Part shown: piece after piece, positions 1 through 6,187 of the stretch
Layout of the letters: every line of letters starts with the position of its first letter
How positions within the stretch are numbered: the stretch's first letter is position 1
NCBI GenBank assembly: GCA_946479725.1
Contig: CAMLHB010000043.1
Span: forward strand, 1-14,759
Direction of reading: 5' to 3'
Length of the DNA stretch: 14,759 nucleotides
Source of the DNA: an uncultured Actinomycetes bacterium
Lineage (GTDB): Bacteria; Actinomycetota; Thermoleophilia; Solirubrobacterales; 70-9
Program-made: the position numbers and the translations under genes
Notes under the pieces: model-generated
Database searches by the model: none
Told to the model about the DNA's origin: nothing
The model's input: only the letters and a program-made list of their open reading frames with translations

Positions 1-699
1 CCCGGCAAACAACCCGCCGACGGGACGATTTCGGTCGATATAGGACCGTTTTCGTCCCGTCGGCGGGGAGTTGTGGGCGCCGAGGAGGGCGAAGGGGGCG
101 AGGAGGGCGGCGGAGGGCTTGGTGGCTATGGCGGCGGTGAGGGCGGCGCCGGCGGTTTGGTCCCGGGCGGTGAGGAGGGCGGCGACGCTGGCCGTCGCCA
201 GCAGCATCGTCAGGGCGTCGTTGTGGGCGCCGCCGACGACGTGGACGAGGAGGAGGGGGTTGAGAGCGACGAAGGCGGCGGCGCGGAGGGGGTCGGCGCC
301 CCGCCAGGCGGCGATGCGGCTGGTCAGGACGGCAATGCCGAGGACCGAGAGGGCCGCGACCGCCTTCAGCACCGCGACGGCGACGCCGACCGGCAGCCAG
401 GCGAGCGGGTAGGTGAGGAGGGTGAAGAGGGGGCCGTAGGCGCTGGTCGCTTCCGTCCAGGTGACGTGGGAGTAGGCGGGGTCGGACCTTGCGGCCAGCG
501 GCGGGTGGACAAAGGGGTCGAGGCCGTGCCGCACCCCCAGTCGGGCGTAGTCAACGTAGCTGTAGACGTCGTGGGAGAGGAGGACGGGGGCGACGGCGAA
601 GGCCGCCACCAGGACGAGGATCGTCGCCCAGACGAGGCGGCGACCCAGCCGGGGAGCCGCGGCGAGGAACCCGAGGTAGCCGGCGAAGCCGGTCCACAT
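1..699 (-). CDS. Polyprenol-phosphate-mannose-dependent mannosyltransferase, MptA/MptB-like (partial, C-terminus off the left edge)
   Basis: The minus frame reading down from 699 stays open to base 1 and gives a hydrophobic, multi-spanning GT-C type protein of at least 233 residues. Family marks are visible: a loop Asp-Val-Tyr-Ser-Tyr after the first long helix (residues about 46-50), Gly-Leu-Asp-Pro-Phe shortly after, Ala-Tyr-Gly-Pro-Leu near residue 90, and a Gly-Gly-Ala-His-Asn-Asp-Ala motif near residue 157. Known relatives are membrane enzymes that add alpha-1,6-mannose from polyprenyl-phosphomannose to lipoglycans or cell-wall mannans outside the membrane. The frame continues upstream into the penicillin-binding protein gene, but no ATG, GTG or TTG lies between 699 and that gene's stop at 732-734. 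The ATG at 699 is therefore used, although the family usually has more sequence and another helix before this point. A strong palindrome sits inside the frame at 13-67 (listed separately). Confident about the family, unsure of the start. Confidence 0.8.
   Translation of the reverse strand, partial: MWTGFAGYLGFLAAAPRLGRRLVWATILVLVAAFAVAPVLLSHDVYSYVDYARLGVRHGLDPFVHPPLAARSDPAYSHVTWTEATSAYGPLFTLLTYPLAWLPVGVAVAVLKAVAALSVLGIAVLTSRIAAWRGADPLRAAAFVALNPLLLVHVVGGAHNDALTMLLATASVAALLTARDQTAGAALTAAIATKPSAALLAPFALLGAHNSPPTGRKRSYIDRNRPVGGLFAG
13..67. repeat. Large imperfect palindrome within the mannosyltransferase frame
   Basis: Bases 13-28 (cccgccgacgggacga) are the exact reverse complement of 52-67. Inside lies a TTT/TTT internal loop and then a second stem, cggtc at 32-36 with gaccg at 44-48, closing a 7-base AT-rich loop. 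A further four pairs (9-12 with 71-74) extend the base after a 3-base bulge. The centre is much richer in A and T than the flanks. In the minus frame it is read through without a stop, encoding a charged stretch (Thr-Gly-Arg-Lys-Arg-Ser-Tyr-Ile-Asp-Arg-Asn-Arg) between two hydrophobic segments. It looks like an inserted palindromic element and not a terminator, because the frame resumes as a membrane segment afterwards. Confidence 0.7.
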
Positions 700-731
700 C
701 AGGCCGAAGGCGAGGCCCGGGTCGATCGTGC

Positions 732-2858
732 CTACCCGCCGGCGTTCTTGCCGTCGCCAACGTCCTTGGGCGCGGGTGGCGGTGGCGGGACGTACGGCTG
801 CTGCCCGGCCCCCGGGGCGTAGGCGTTGGGGTCATAGCCGCCGACCGCGGCGCTGCCCGGCGGCGGCGAGCTGCCGCCGTTGCCCGACTTGCCGCCGCCG
901 AGGCTGGCTTCGTCGTGCGGGCTCGAGCGGGCGTAGCGCCCGTAGAAGGGCGCCCAGCTGATCTGCTGCTTCGGTTCGGCGAACTCCTCGCAGGGGACCC
1001 CGGCGTTGCTGTACAGCGAGTGCCAGATTTCGGCCGGGAAGGTGCCGCCGAAGACGATCATCCCGTGCACGCTCGACATCGAGACGTCGTTCGATTCGGG
1101 ATAGCCGACCCAGACCACGGTCGCCAGGTTGGGCTGGTAGCCGGCGAACCAGGCGTCGGTGTATTCGTCGGTCGTCCCGGTCTTGCCGGCCTGGCCGCTG
1201 CAGCCGGTGTAGGCGGCCGTCCCGGTCCCTTCGGTGATGTTGTCGTGCAGCAGCCGGGTCACCTGCCAGGCCACCGCCGGCGAGATCGCCCGCCGCGGCT
1301 TCGCCCGGTCGGGGTGGTCGACGTGGCCGTTGGGGAAGACCACCTTGGCGATGGCGATCGGCTTGCGGCGGACGCCGCCGTCGGCCAGGGTCGAGTAGGC
1401 GCTTGACATCTCCAGCGGCGAGACGCCGACCCGCAGGCCGCCGATCCCCTCCGCCGGGATCCCGTCGAGCGGCGAGACGATCCCCATCTGGTGGGCGGTC
1501 GCCGCCACCGCCTTCGGGCCGACGTCGAGGTCGAGCTGGGCGAAGACGGTGTTGTCGGAGGCGACCGTCGCCTGCTGCAGGTTGACCGTCCCCAAATAGC
1601 CTTCGTCGGCGGTGTGGACCGTCCAGTGCCCCCACCTGGGCAGGTAGAGGTCGAGCGGTTTCGAGGTGTAGTAGGTGGTGTAGGGGTCGATGCCCTGGCG
1701 GATCGCCGTCGTCAGGACGAAGGTCTTGAAGGTCGAGCCCGGCTGCCGGTGCCCCTGGGCCGCGAGATTGAACTTGCTCTCTTCGTAGTCGGTGCTGGAG
1801 AGCATCGCCCGGATCTCGCCGCTGCGGGGGTCGATCGAGACCAGCGCCGAGGAGGGGTCGGTCGAATACGGGAGCGCCGAGCGCATCGCTTCCAGCCCGA
1901 CTTCCTGCAGCTTCGGGTCGATCGTCGTCTGGACCTCGAGGCCGCCGCGACGGACCGTGTTGGCGCCGTAACGGTCGATCAGCTCGTTTTCGACGTAGTC
2001 GAAGAAGTAGGGCTCGCGGTGCTCGAAGTAGCCTTCGTCGAGGCTCACCCGCAGCCCGCTCGCCATCGCCGCCCGGGCCCGCTGCGGACTGACGTAGCCC
2101 TGCTTCGCCATCTGCCGCAGCACCTCGTCGCGGCGCGCTTTCGCCGCCTTCGGGTTCAGCAGCGGGTTGTATTCGGAGGGTGCCTGCGGCAGTCCGGCCA
2201 GCAGCGCCGCTTCCGGCAGCTTCAGCTCCCAGACCGGCTTCGAGAAGAAGATCCGGGCGGCGGCGCCGACGCCGACCGCGGTCGTCCCTTCGACCGTCCC
2301 GTAGGAGGCGACGTTGAGGTAGGAGCCGAGGATTTCCTTGCGGCTGTGGTGTTCGGCGTACTCGATCGCCAGCTGCGCCTCGACGATCTTCCGCTTCAGC
2401 GTCCGCTTCGGGTTGCGGATGCAGAGGTTGCGGACCAGCTGCTGGGTGATCGTCGAGCCGCCCTCGACCGCTTCTCCGGCTTCGAGGTCCTTCAGCGCCG
2501 CCCGCAGGATCCCCTCGTAGTCGAGGCCATCGTGCTCGTAGAAGCGCTGGTCCTCGATCGCCACCGTCGCCAGCTGCAGGCTCTTCGGCACCCGGTCGAT
2601 CGAGACCAGCGAGCGTGCCTGCGGCGAGGCGACCACCCCGAGCTTGGAGCCGTCGGCGGCGTAGAGGACCGTGTTGCCGCCCTTGGCGATCGGCTCGCAG
2701 GTTGAGAGCGAGGGGGCGTCGGCGGCGACGTCGAGCACCCAGGAGGTGACGGCGATGCCGGCGACGACGAGCAGGGCGAGGACGCCGCCGAGGACGATCA
2801 GGAGCTTGGCCCCGATCCCCCCGTGCCGGCGCTGGCGTCGCCGAGTGCGCTGCGTCAT
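732..2858 (-). CDS. Class A penicillin-binding protein (bifunctional peptidoglycan glycosyltransferase/transpeptidase)
   Basis: A 708-residue protein with an Arg-rich cytoplasmic start, one membrane anchor (residues about 18-42), a GT51 domain (about 60-235) and a transpeptidase domain (about 330-620). GT51 marks: Ala-Ile-Glu-Asp-Gln-Arg-Phe-Tyr-Glu-His with catalytic Glu102, Gly-Gly-Ser-Thr-Ile-Thr-Gln-Gln at 133-140, and Glu160 in the Val-Glu-Ala-Gln-Leu motif. Transpeptidase marks: Ser375-Thr-Phe-Lys378 (SxxK), Ser434-Asp-Asn436 (SxN) and Lys559-Thr-Gly-Thr (KTG). It polymerises lipid II into glycan strands and makes 4-3 crosslinks outside the membrane. The tail after residue 640 is rich in Gly, Ser and Pro, as in actinobacterial PonA proteins. 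Four outer-face cysteines (54, 146, 553 and one near 624) could form disulfides, which is inference. It lies 30 bp after the small MscS gene and its TAG overlaps the open frame of the next gene, so the three are probably one operon. Confidence 0.96.
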   Translation of the reverse strand: MTQRTRRRQRRHGGIGAKLLIVLGGVLALLVVAGIAVTSWVLDVAADAPSLSTCEPIAKGGNTVLYAADGSKLGVVASPQARSLVSIDRVPKSLQLATVAIEDQRFYEHDGLDYEGILRAALKDLEAGEAVEGGSTITQQLVRNLCIRNPKRTLKRKIVEAQLAIEYAEHHSRKEILGSYLNVASYGTVEGTTAVGVGAAARIFFSKPVWELKLPEAALLAGLPQAPSEYNPLLNPKAAKARRDEVLRQMAKQGYVSPQRARAAMASGLRVSLDEGYFEHREPYFFDYVENELIDRYGANTVRRGGLEVQTTIDPKLQEVGLEAMRSALPYSTDPSSALVSIDPRSGEIRAMLSSTDYEESKFNLAAQGHRQPGSTFKTFVLTTAIRQGIDPYTTYYTSKPLDLYLPRWGHWTVHTADEGYLGTVNLQQATVASDNTVFAQLDLDVGPKAVAATAHQMGIVSPLDGIPAEGIGGLRVGVSPLEMSSAYSTLADGGVRRKPIAIAKVVFPNGHVDHPDRAKPRRAISPAVAWQVTRLLHDNITEGTGTAAYTGCSGQAGKTGTTDEYTDAWFAGYQPNLATVVWVGYPESNDVSMSSVHGMIVFGGTFPAEIWHSLYSNAGVPCEEFAEPKQQISWAPFYGRYARSSPHDEASLGGGKSGNGGSSPPPGSAAVGGYDPNAYAPGAGQQPYVPPPPPAPKDVGDGKNAGG

Positions 2859-2888
2859 CGAGCAGAGGGTACTTCGCGTGGAGCGCCG

Positions 2889-3305
2889 TCAGGCGACGGT
2901 GTCGTCGGTGGAGTGGTTGTGGACGATCCCTTCGGTCAGGAGCTGGTTGGGGATCACCACGGAGCTGCCGTCGCCGGGGTCGACGTAGGTGTAGGAGAGG
3001 GTGATGTCGGTGACCCGTCCCTCCCGATCTTCGAAGCTGACGCGGTCGCCGATCCGGATCGGCTGCGAGATCGCGATCTGGATGCCGGCGATCGTGTTGG
3101 CGAGCGTGCGCTGAGCGGCGAAGCCGACGACGGCGACGATCAGCGCGGTCGAGGCGAGGACGCCGGTCGCCAGCTGCTTCAGCCCCGTGAACTGGCTCAG
3201 CGCCAGCATCGCGACGACGAGGAAGACGCCGAGGAAGGTAAGGCGGCGGAGAATCCGCAGCCGGGTCCGGGTCGTGCGGGAGACCTGTGAGACTGCGGGC
3301 GACAT
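2889..3305 (-). CDS. Small mechanosensitive channel of the MscS family
   Basis: A 138-residue protein from the ATG at 3305. Residues about 22-38 and 44-64 are membrane helices. The second runs into an MscS TM3-like amphipathic helix (Ala-Gln-Arg-Thr-Leu-Ala-Asn-Thr-Ile-Ala-Gly) and then the beta domain, with Pro-Ile-Arg-Ile-Gly-Asp-Arg-Val at 82-89 and Val-Ile-Pro-Asn-Gln at 117-121, both family hallmarks. MscS channels open on membrane tension and let solutes out during osmotic downshock. E. coli MscS has 286 residues; this one lacks TM1 and nearly all of the C-terminal alpha/beta vestibule. An alternative ATG at 3323, six codons upstream, has AGGCGGG before it but overlaps the divergent CPBP gene by 20 bp. 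The chosen start has the pattern TAGGTT, 7 nt, ATG, which suits a leaderless transcript. It leads the envelope operon on this strand. Confidence 0.85.
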   Translation of the reverse strand: MSPAVSQVSRTTRTRLRILRRLTFLGVFLVVAMLALSQFTGLKQLATGVLASTALIVAVVGFAAQRTLANTIAGIQIAISQPIRIGDRVSFEDREGRVTDITLSYTYVDPGDGSSVVIPNQLLTEGIVHNHSTDDTVA

Positions 3306-4011
3306 GGAGGGCAACCTAGCCATCCCGCCTGTCGCCGAAACCGCGCGGCGTCCCTTCCCGCCCTCCAACTGGGGCCCGACGGGGGCCGTCGTGGGGGCGG
3401 TGGCGGCGATCGTCGCCGGCCTCCTGCTCGGCCTGCCGGCCCTGTTCTTCACCGAGGGTGAAGGCGACCTGACGACGACCGGGAACATCGTCGCCCAGAT
3501 CGGGTTGGTTATCGGGCTGGTCGGCGTTCCCCTCTTCGTTGCCTACTCGCACGGCGCCGCCTCGCTGAAAGAGGCCGCGCGCCGCCTCGGCCTGCGCCGG
3601 TTCGACCGCTCCGCCTTCCTCTGGATGGTCGTCGCCCTGATCGCTTACCTGGCCCTGCTCGGGCTCTACTCGCTGCTCGTCGTCGAACCCGAACAGGAAG
3701 ACATCGCCGAAAGCTTCGGCCCGGTCCCGGTCCAGGTCCTGCTGATCTGCCTCGCGGCCCCCTTCTCCGAGGAGCTCTGCTTTCGCGGGATGCTCTTCGG
3801 CGGCCTGCGGGAGCGGCTGCCGAAGCTGCCGGCGGCGCTGGTCGCCGGCCTCGTCTTCGGTCTCCTGCACGCCTTCACCGGGCTCAGCGCCGTGCCCCCG
3901 CTGGCGATCCTCGGCGTCATCTTCTGCCTGCTTTACGAGCAGACCGGCTCGATCGTGCCGGGGATGATGCTCCACGCTCTGAACAACTGCGTCGCCCTCC
4001 TCTCTCAGTAG
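3304..4011 (+). CDS. CPBP (CAAX protease / bacteriocin-processing, Abi) family intramembrane metalloprotease
   Basis: A 235-residue membrane protein with about six hydrophobic segments (near residues 26-49, 62-82, 104-126, 143-158, 177-192, 198-211). The family motif is present in full: Ser-Glu-Glu-Leu-Cys-Phe-Arg with Glu156, Glu157 and Arg161, then Phe-Gly-Leu-Leu-His with His189, then His224-Ala-Leu-Asn-Asn. These residues form the glutamate/histidine active site of Rce1-like proteases. The bacterial substrates are mostly unknown, with roles proposed in peptide maturation and self-immunity. The ATG at 3304 overlaps the ATG of the divergent mscS gene in one CATG, and no Shine-Dalgarno is visible; the next in-frame start lies inside the first helix and is unlikely. 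The TAG is one base from the next start, so it heads a plus-strand operon. Confidence 0.9.
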   Translation: MEGNLAIPPVAETARRPFPPSNWGPTGAVVGAVAAIVAGLLLGLPALFFTEGEGDLTTTGNIVAQIGLVIGLVGVPLFVAYSHGAASLKEAARRLGLRRFDRSAFLWMVVALIAYLALLGLYSLLVVEPEQEDIAESFGPVPVQVLLICLAAPFSEELCFRGMLFGGLRERLPKLPAALVAGLVFGLLHAFTGLSAVPPLAILGVIFCLLYEQTGSIVPGMMLHALNNCVALLSQ

Positions 4012-4012
4012 G

Positions 4013-4990
4013 ATGCCGCGCGTGAATCGCCGTCTCTCGTCTGCTCTCGCTCTCGCCGCCGTCCTCGCCCTGCCGGCCACCGCGGCCGCCGCGCCGAAGA
4101 CGAAGCCACTGCCGAAGCCCGTGCCCGCCAAGGAGGCGACGGTCAAGGTCAAGGTCGGGCACCTGAAGAACGGCCGGGCGGAAATCATGCAGACCGTCCC
4201 CGTCAGCGGCAGCCTCGCTCCGTACGTCGCCGGCGAGAAGGTCCAGGTCACCTTCTATCTCGACGGCCACATCCTCTTCAGCCGCAACCTGGCGACCCGC
4301 CGGGCGGGCGGCAAGGGCGTTTTCAAGACCAGCATCGAGGTGCGCGAGAACGGCAAGTACGCGGTCGCCGCCAAGCATGTGGCAACGCCCCAGCTCGGCG
4401 CCGACAGCAGCGTCCGCAAGAGCTGGAAGGTCAGCTTTCCCGCCCTGCACAAGGGCGAGTGCGGCGACGTCGTCGTCGGCTTCAAGAAGGCGATGCGGGC
4501 GATGGGCTACATCGCCAACGACGGCCGCTGCTACGGCGGCAAGACCGGCCGCGGCGTCCTCGCCTACCGCAAGGTCAACGACATGACCCGCAGCGAGCGG
4601 GCCGGTGCCGGCCTGGTCAAGAAAGCGTTCTCCGGCAAGGGGGGCTACACCGTCCGCCACCCGGGCGCCGGCGAACACGTGGAGGCGCCGCTGTCGAAGC
4701 AGGTCCTCGTCTTCGCCAAAGGCGACAAGGCCTTCGCGATCTACCCGATCTCCTCCGGCAAGTACTCGACCCCGACCGTCACCGGGCACTACCAGTTCAT
4801 CCGCCCCGAACCGGGCTACAACTCGCACGGGATGTACTACTCCTGGTACTTCTACGGCGGCTACGCGGTCCACGGCTATAACTCGGTCCCGGACTACCCC
4901 GCCAGCCACGGCTGCCTGCGCACCTACATTGCCGACCAGCCCGAGATCTACAACAGAATTCATCTGGGCGAGGACATCTTCATCTGGTGA
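4013..4990 (+). CDS. Secreted L,D-transpeptidase (YkuD domain)
   Basis: A 325-residue protein with an Arg-rich start and a signal peptide ending around residues 25-27 (Ala-Thr-Ala-Ala-Ala-Ala). Residues about 40-142 look like a beta-rich Ig-like domain. Residues 145-205 resemble a peptidoglycan-binding repeat, with Cys150 and Cys173 placed to form a disulfide. Residues 225-325 form the catalytic domain, with His287-Gly-Tyr-Asn and then Ser298-His-Gly-Cys301-Leu-Arg303, the YkuD signature with the nucleophilic Cys. Such enzymes make 3-3 crosslinks or attach proteins to peptidoglycan outside the membrane and resist most penicillins. It starts one base after the CPBP stop, and its TGA overlaps the pyrE GTG by 4 bp, which suggests translational coupling. 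A GTG at 4022 is an alternative start giving an equally good signal peptide. Confidence 0.92.
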   Translation: MPRVNRRLSSALALAAVLALPATAAAAPKTKPLPKPVPAKEATVKVKVGHLKNGRAEIMQTVPVSGSLAPYVAGEKVQVTFYLDGHILFSRNLATRRAGGKGVFKTSIEVRENGKYAVAAKHVATPQLGADSSVRKSWKVSFPALHKGECGDVVVGFKKAMRAMGYIANDGRCYGGKTGRGVLAYRKVNDMTRSERAGAGLVKKAFSGKGGYTVRHPGAGEHVEAPLSKQVLVFAKGDKAFAIYPISSGKYSTPTVTGHYQFIRPEPGYNSHGMYYSWYFYGGYAVHGYNSVPDYPASHGCLRTYIADQPEIYNRIHLGEDIFIW

Positions 4991-5541
4991 GCGCGAAGGA
5001 GACGCTGCTCTCCGAGCTGAAGGAGCACTCGCTGATCCTCGGTGAGGTGATGCTGGCGAGCGGGGCGACGGCTCAGTACTACGTGGATGCGCGGCGGACG
5101 TTGATGCGGCCGGAGGGATTCAAGGCGGCCGGAGAGTTGATCGCGGCGGCGGCTCATGAGCTGGGGGCGACGGCGGTGGGAGGGCCCGCGACGGCGGCGA
5201 TCCCGCCGGCCTGCGCGGCGATCGCGGTGACGGGAGGCGAGGACCTGGTCGCCTTCTTCGTCCGGGGGTCGCGGAAGGAGCACGGGCTGCAGCGCTGGGT
5301 CGAGGGGCCGGTCGAGCCGGGGGTGCGGTGCCTGGTGGTCGAGGACACGGTCACGACCGGCGGCTCGACGGCGACGGCGATCGAGCGGGTGCGCGAGGAG
5401 GGGCTCGAGGTCGTCGGGGTGGCCGCCGTGGTCGACCGGCTCGCCGGCGGGGCCAAGCGGATCGAAGCTGCGGCCGAGGCGCCCTACCGGGCGCTGGTCA
5501 CGATCGACGAGATCTACCCGGACCGTCCCGACCGCGGCTGA
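4987..5541 (+). CDS. pyrE: Orotate phosphoribosyltransferase
   Basis: A 184-residue cytosolic enzyme of the type I phosphoribosyltransferase fold that joins orotate and PRPP to make OMP in pyrimidine synthesis. Visible marks are Ser-Gly followed by Gln-Tyr-Tyr-Val-Asp-Ala-Arg (residues 25-36), Gly-Gly-Pro at 65-67, the flexible loop Arg93 to His99-Gly100, and the PRPP-binding motif Val-Val-Glu-Asp-Thr-Val-Thr-Thr-Gly-Gly-Ser (117-127). In the loop, Arg93, Lys97 and His99 match Arg99, Lys103 and His105 of the enteric enzyme, but the position of Lys100 holds Gly94. The GTG start sits in a GTGA overlap with the upstream stop. No other pyrimidine gene is nearby. Its TGA shares one base with the yceH ATG. 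Confidence 0.93.
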   Translation: MSAKETLLSELKEHSLILGEVMLASGATAQYYVDARRTLMRPEGFKAAGELIAAAAHELGATAVGGPATAAIPPACAAIAVTGGEDLVAFFVRGSRKEHGLQRWVEGPVEPGVRCLVVEDTVTTGGSTATAIERVREEGLEVVGVAAVVDRLAGGAKRIEAAAEAPYRALVTIDEIYPDRPDRG

Positions 5542-6173
5542 TGGAGCCCGACGCCGTCGAGATCCGCGTCGTCGGCTGCTTGATCGAGAAGCAGCGGACG
5601 ACGCCGGACGCCTACCCGCTCTCGCTGAACGCGCTGCGGCTCGCCTGCAACCAGTCGACGAACCGCGACCCGGTGGTCGCCTACGACGAGGCGACGGTGA
5701 GCGAGGCGCTGCGGCGGCTCGCGTTGCGCGGCTGGACCCGCCTCGCCAGCGGCGCCGGCAGCCGCGCCCGCAAGTACCGGCACCTGCTGCCCGAGGCGCT
5801 CGGGGTCGACGACGCCGAGCTGGCGCTGTTGGCGGTGCTGATGCTGCGCGGCCCGCAGACGCCGGGGGAGCTGAAGCAGCGCAGCGAGCGCCTGCACCCT
5901 TTTCCCGATCTCGCCGGCGTCCACGCTGCCCTCGAGGGATTGCTGGGGCGGGAGCTCGTGGTCCGGCACCCCCGGCGTCCGGGCCAGAAGGAGGACCGCT
6001 ACGAGCAGACGCTCGGCGGGGCGACCCCGGAAGAGCCGGGCGAAGTGGGTGGAGAGGCGCCAGTGGAGGCTGAAAGCTCCACCGCGGACGAGGACCGCCT
6101 CGACCGGATCGAGCGCGAGCTGGGCGAGCTGCGGGCCGAGGTCGCGCGGCTGCGCGAGGCGCTCGGCGACTAA
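5541..6173 (+). CDS. yceH: YceH family protein (DUF480)
   Basis: A 210-residue protein. The N-terminal 85 residues form the first winged-helix domain of the DUF480 family, with Arg-Val-Val-Gly-Cys-Leu-Ile-Glu-Lys at 9-17, Tyr-Pro-Leu-Ser-Leu-Asn at 25-30 and Cys-Asn-Gln-Ser-Thr-Asn-Arg at 36-42, all hallmarks. A second winged helix follows (about 88-160, with Leu-Arg-Gly-Pro-Gln-Thr-Pro-Gly-Glu-Leu). Residues 160-183 are a flexible Glu/Ala/Pro linker, and 184-208 form a heptad-like coiled coil. The biochemical role is not established; the fold suggests DNA or RNA binding. The ATG overlaps the pyrE TGA in TGATG, so it is probably co-translated. The TAA overlaps the stop of the convergent DUF1906 gene by 4 bp. 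Confidence 0.92.
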   Translation: MEPDAVEIRVVGCLIEKQRTTPDAYPLSLNALRLACNQSTNRDPVVAYDEATVSEALRRLALRGWTRLASGAGSRARKYRHLLPEALGVDDAELALLAVLMLRGPQTPGELKQRSERLHPFPDLAGVHAALEGLLGRELVVRHPRRPGQKEDRYEQTLGGATPEEPGEVGGEAPVEAESSTADEDRLDRIERELGELRAEVARLREALGD

Positions 6174-6187
6174 CCGCGGAGGCCGAG
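6162..6187. other. Convergent stop overlap with a weak hairpin
   Basis: The yceH TAA (6171-6173) and the DUF1906 TAG (complement of 6170-6172) overlap within CTAA. A 6-bp stem, ctcggc at 6162-6167 with gccgag at 6182-6187, spans the overlap with a 14-base loop. No T-run follows on either strand. It may be a poor bidirectional terminator or only coding sequence. Confidence 0.3.

Noticed and set aside
13..67. Palindrome as an intrinsic terminator
   Set aside because: The minus frame runs through it without a stop and resumes as membrane sequence, and there is no T-run after the stem. Cannot be excluded fully because the window ends here.
73..822. Plus-strand ORF of 249 codons over the mannosyltransferase
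   Set aside because: It is in exact antisense register with a minus frame that shows clear GT-C motifs and membrane helices; its own product is Gly/Glu/Asp-rich low complexity.
988..1003. ggggacccc-type palindrome in the penicillin-binding protein gene
   Set aside because: Very short, and encodes conserved-looking sequence; chance expected at this GC content.
1491..2705. Plus-strand ORF of 404 codons over the penicillin-binding protein
   Set aside because: The minus frame has all GT51 and transpeptidase motifs; the antisense frame has none.
3305..3488. Extension of mscS to 3488
   Set aside because: The extra residues are the antisense of the CPBP N-terminus, and the family-like sequence starts after 3305-3323.
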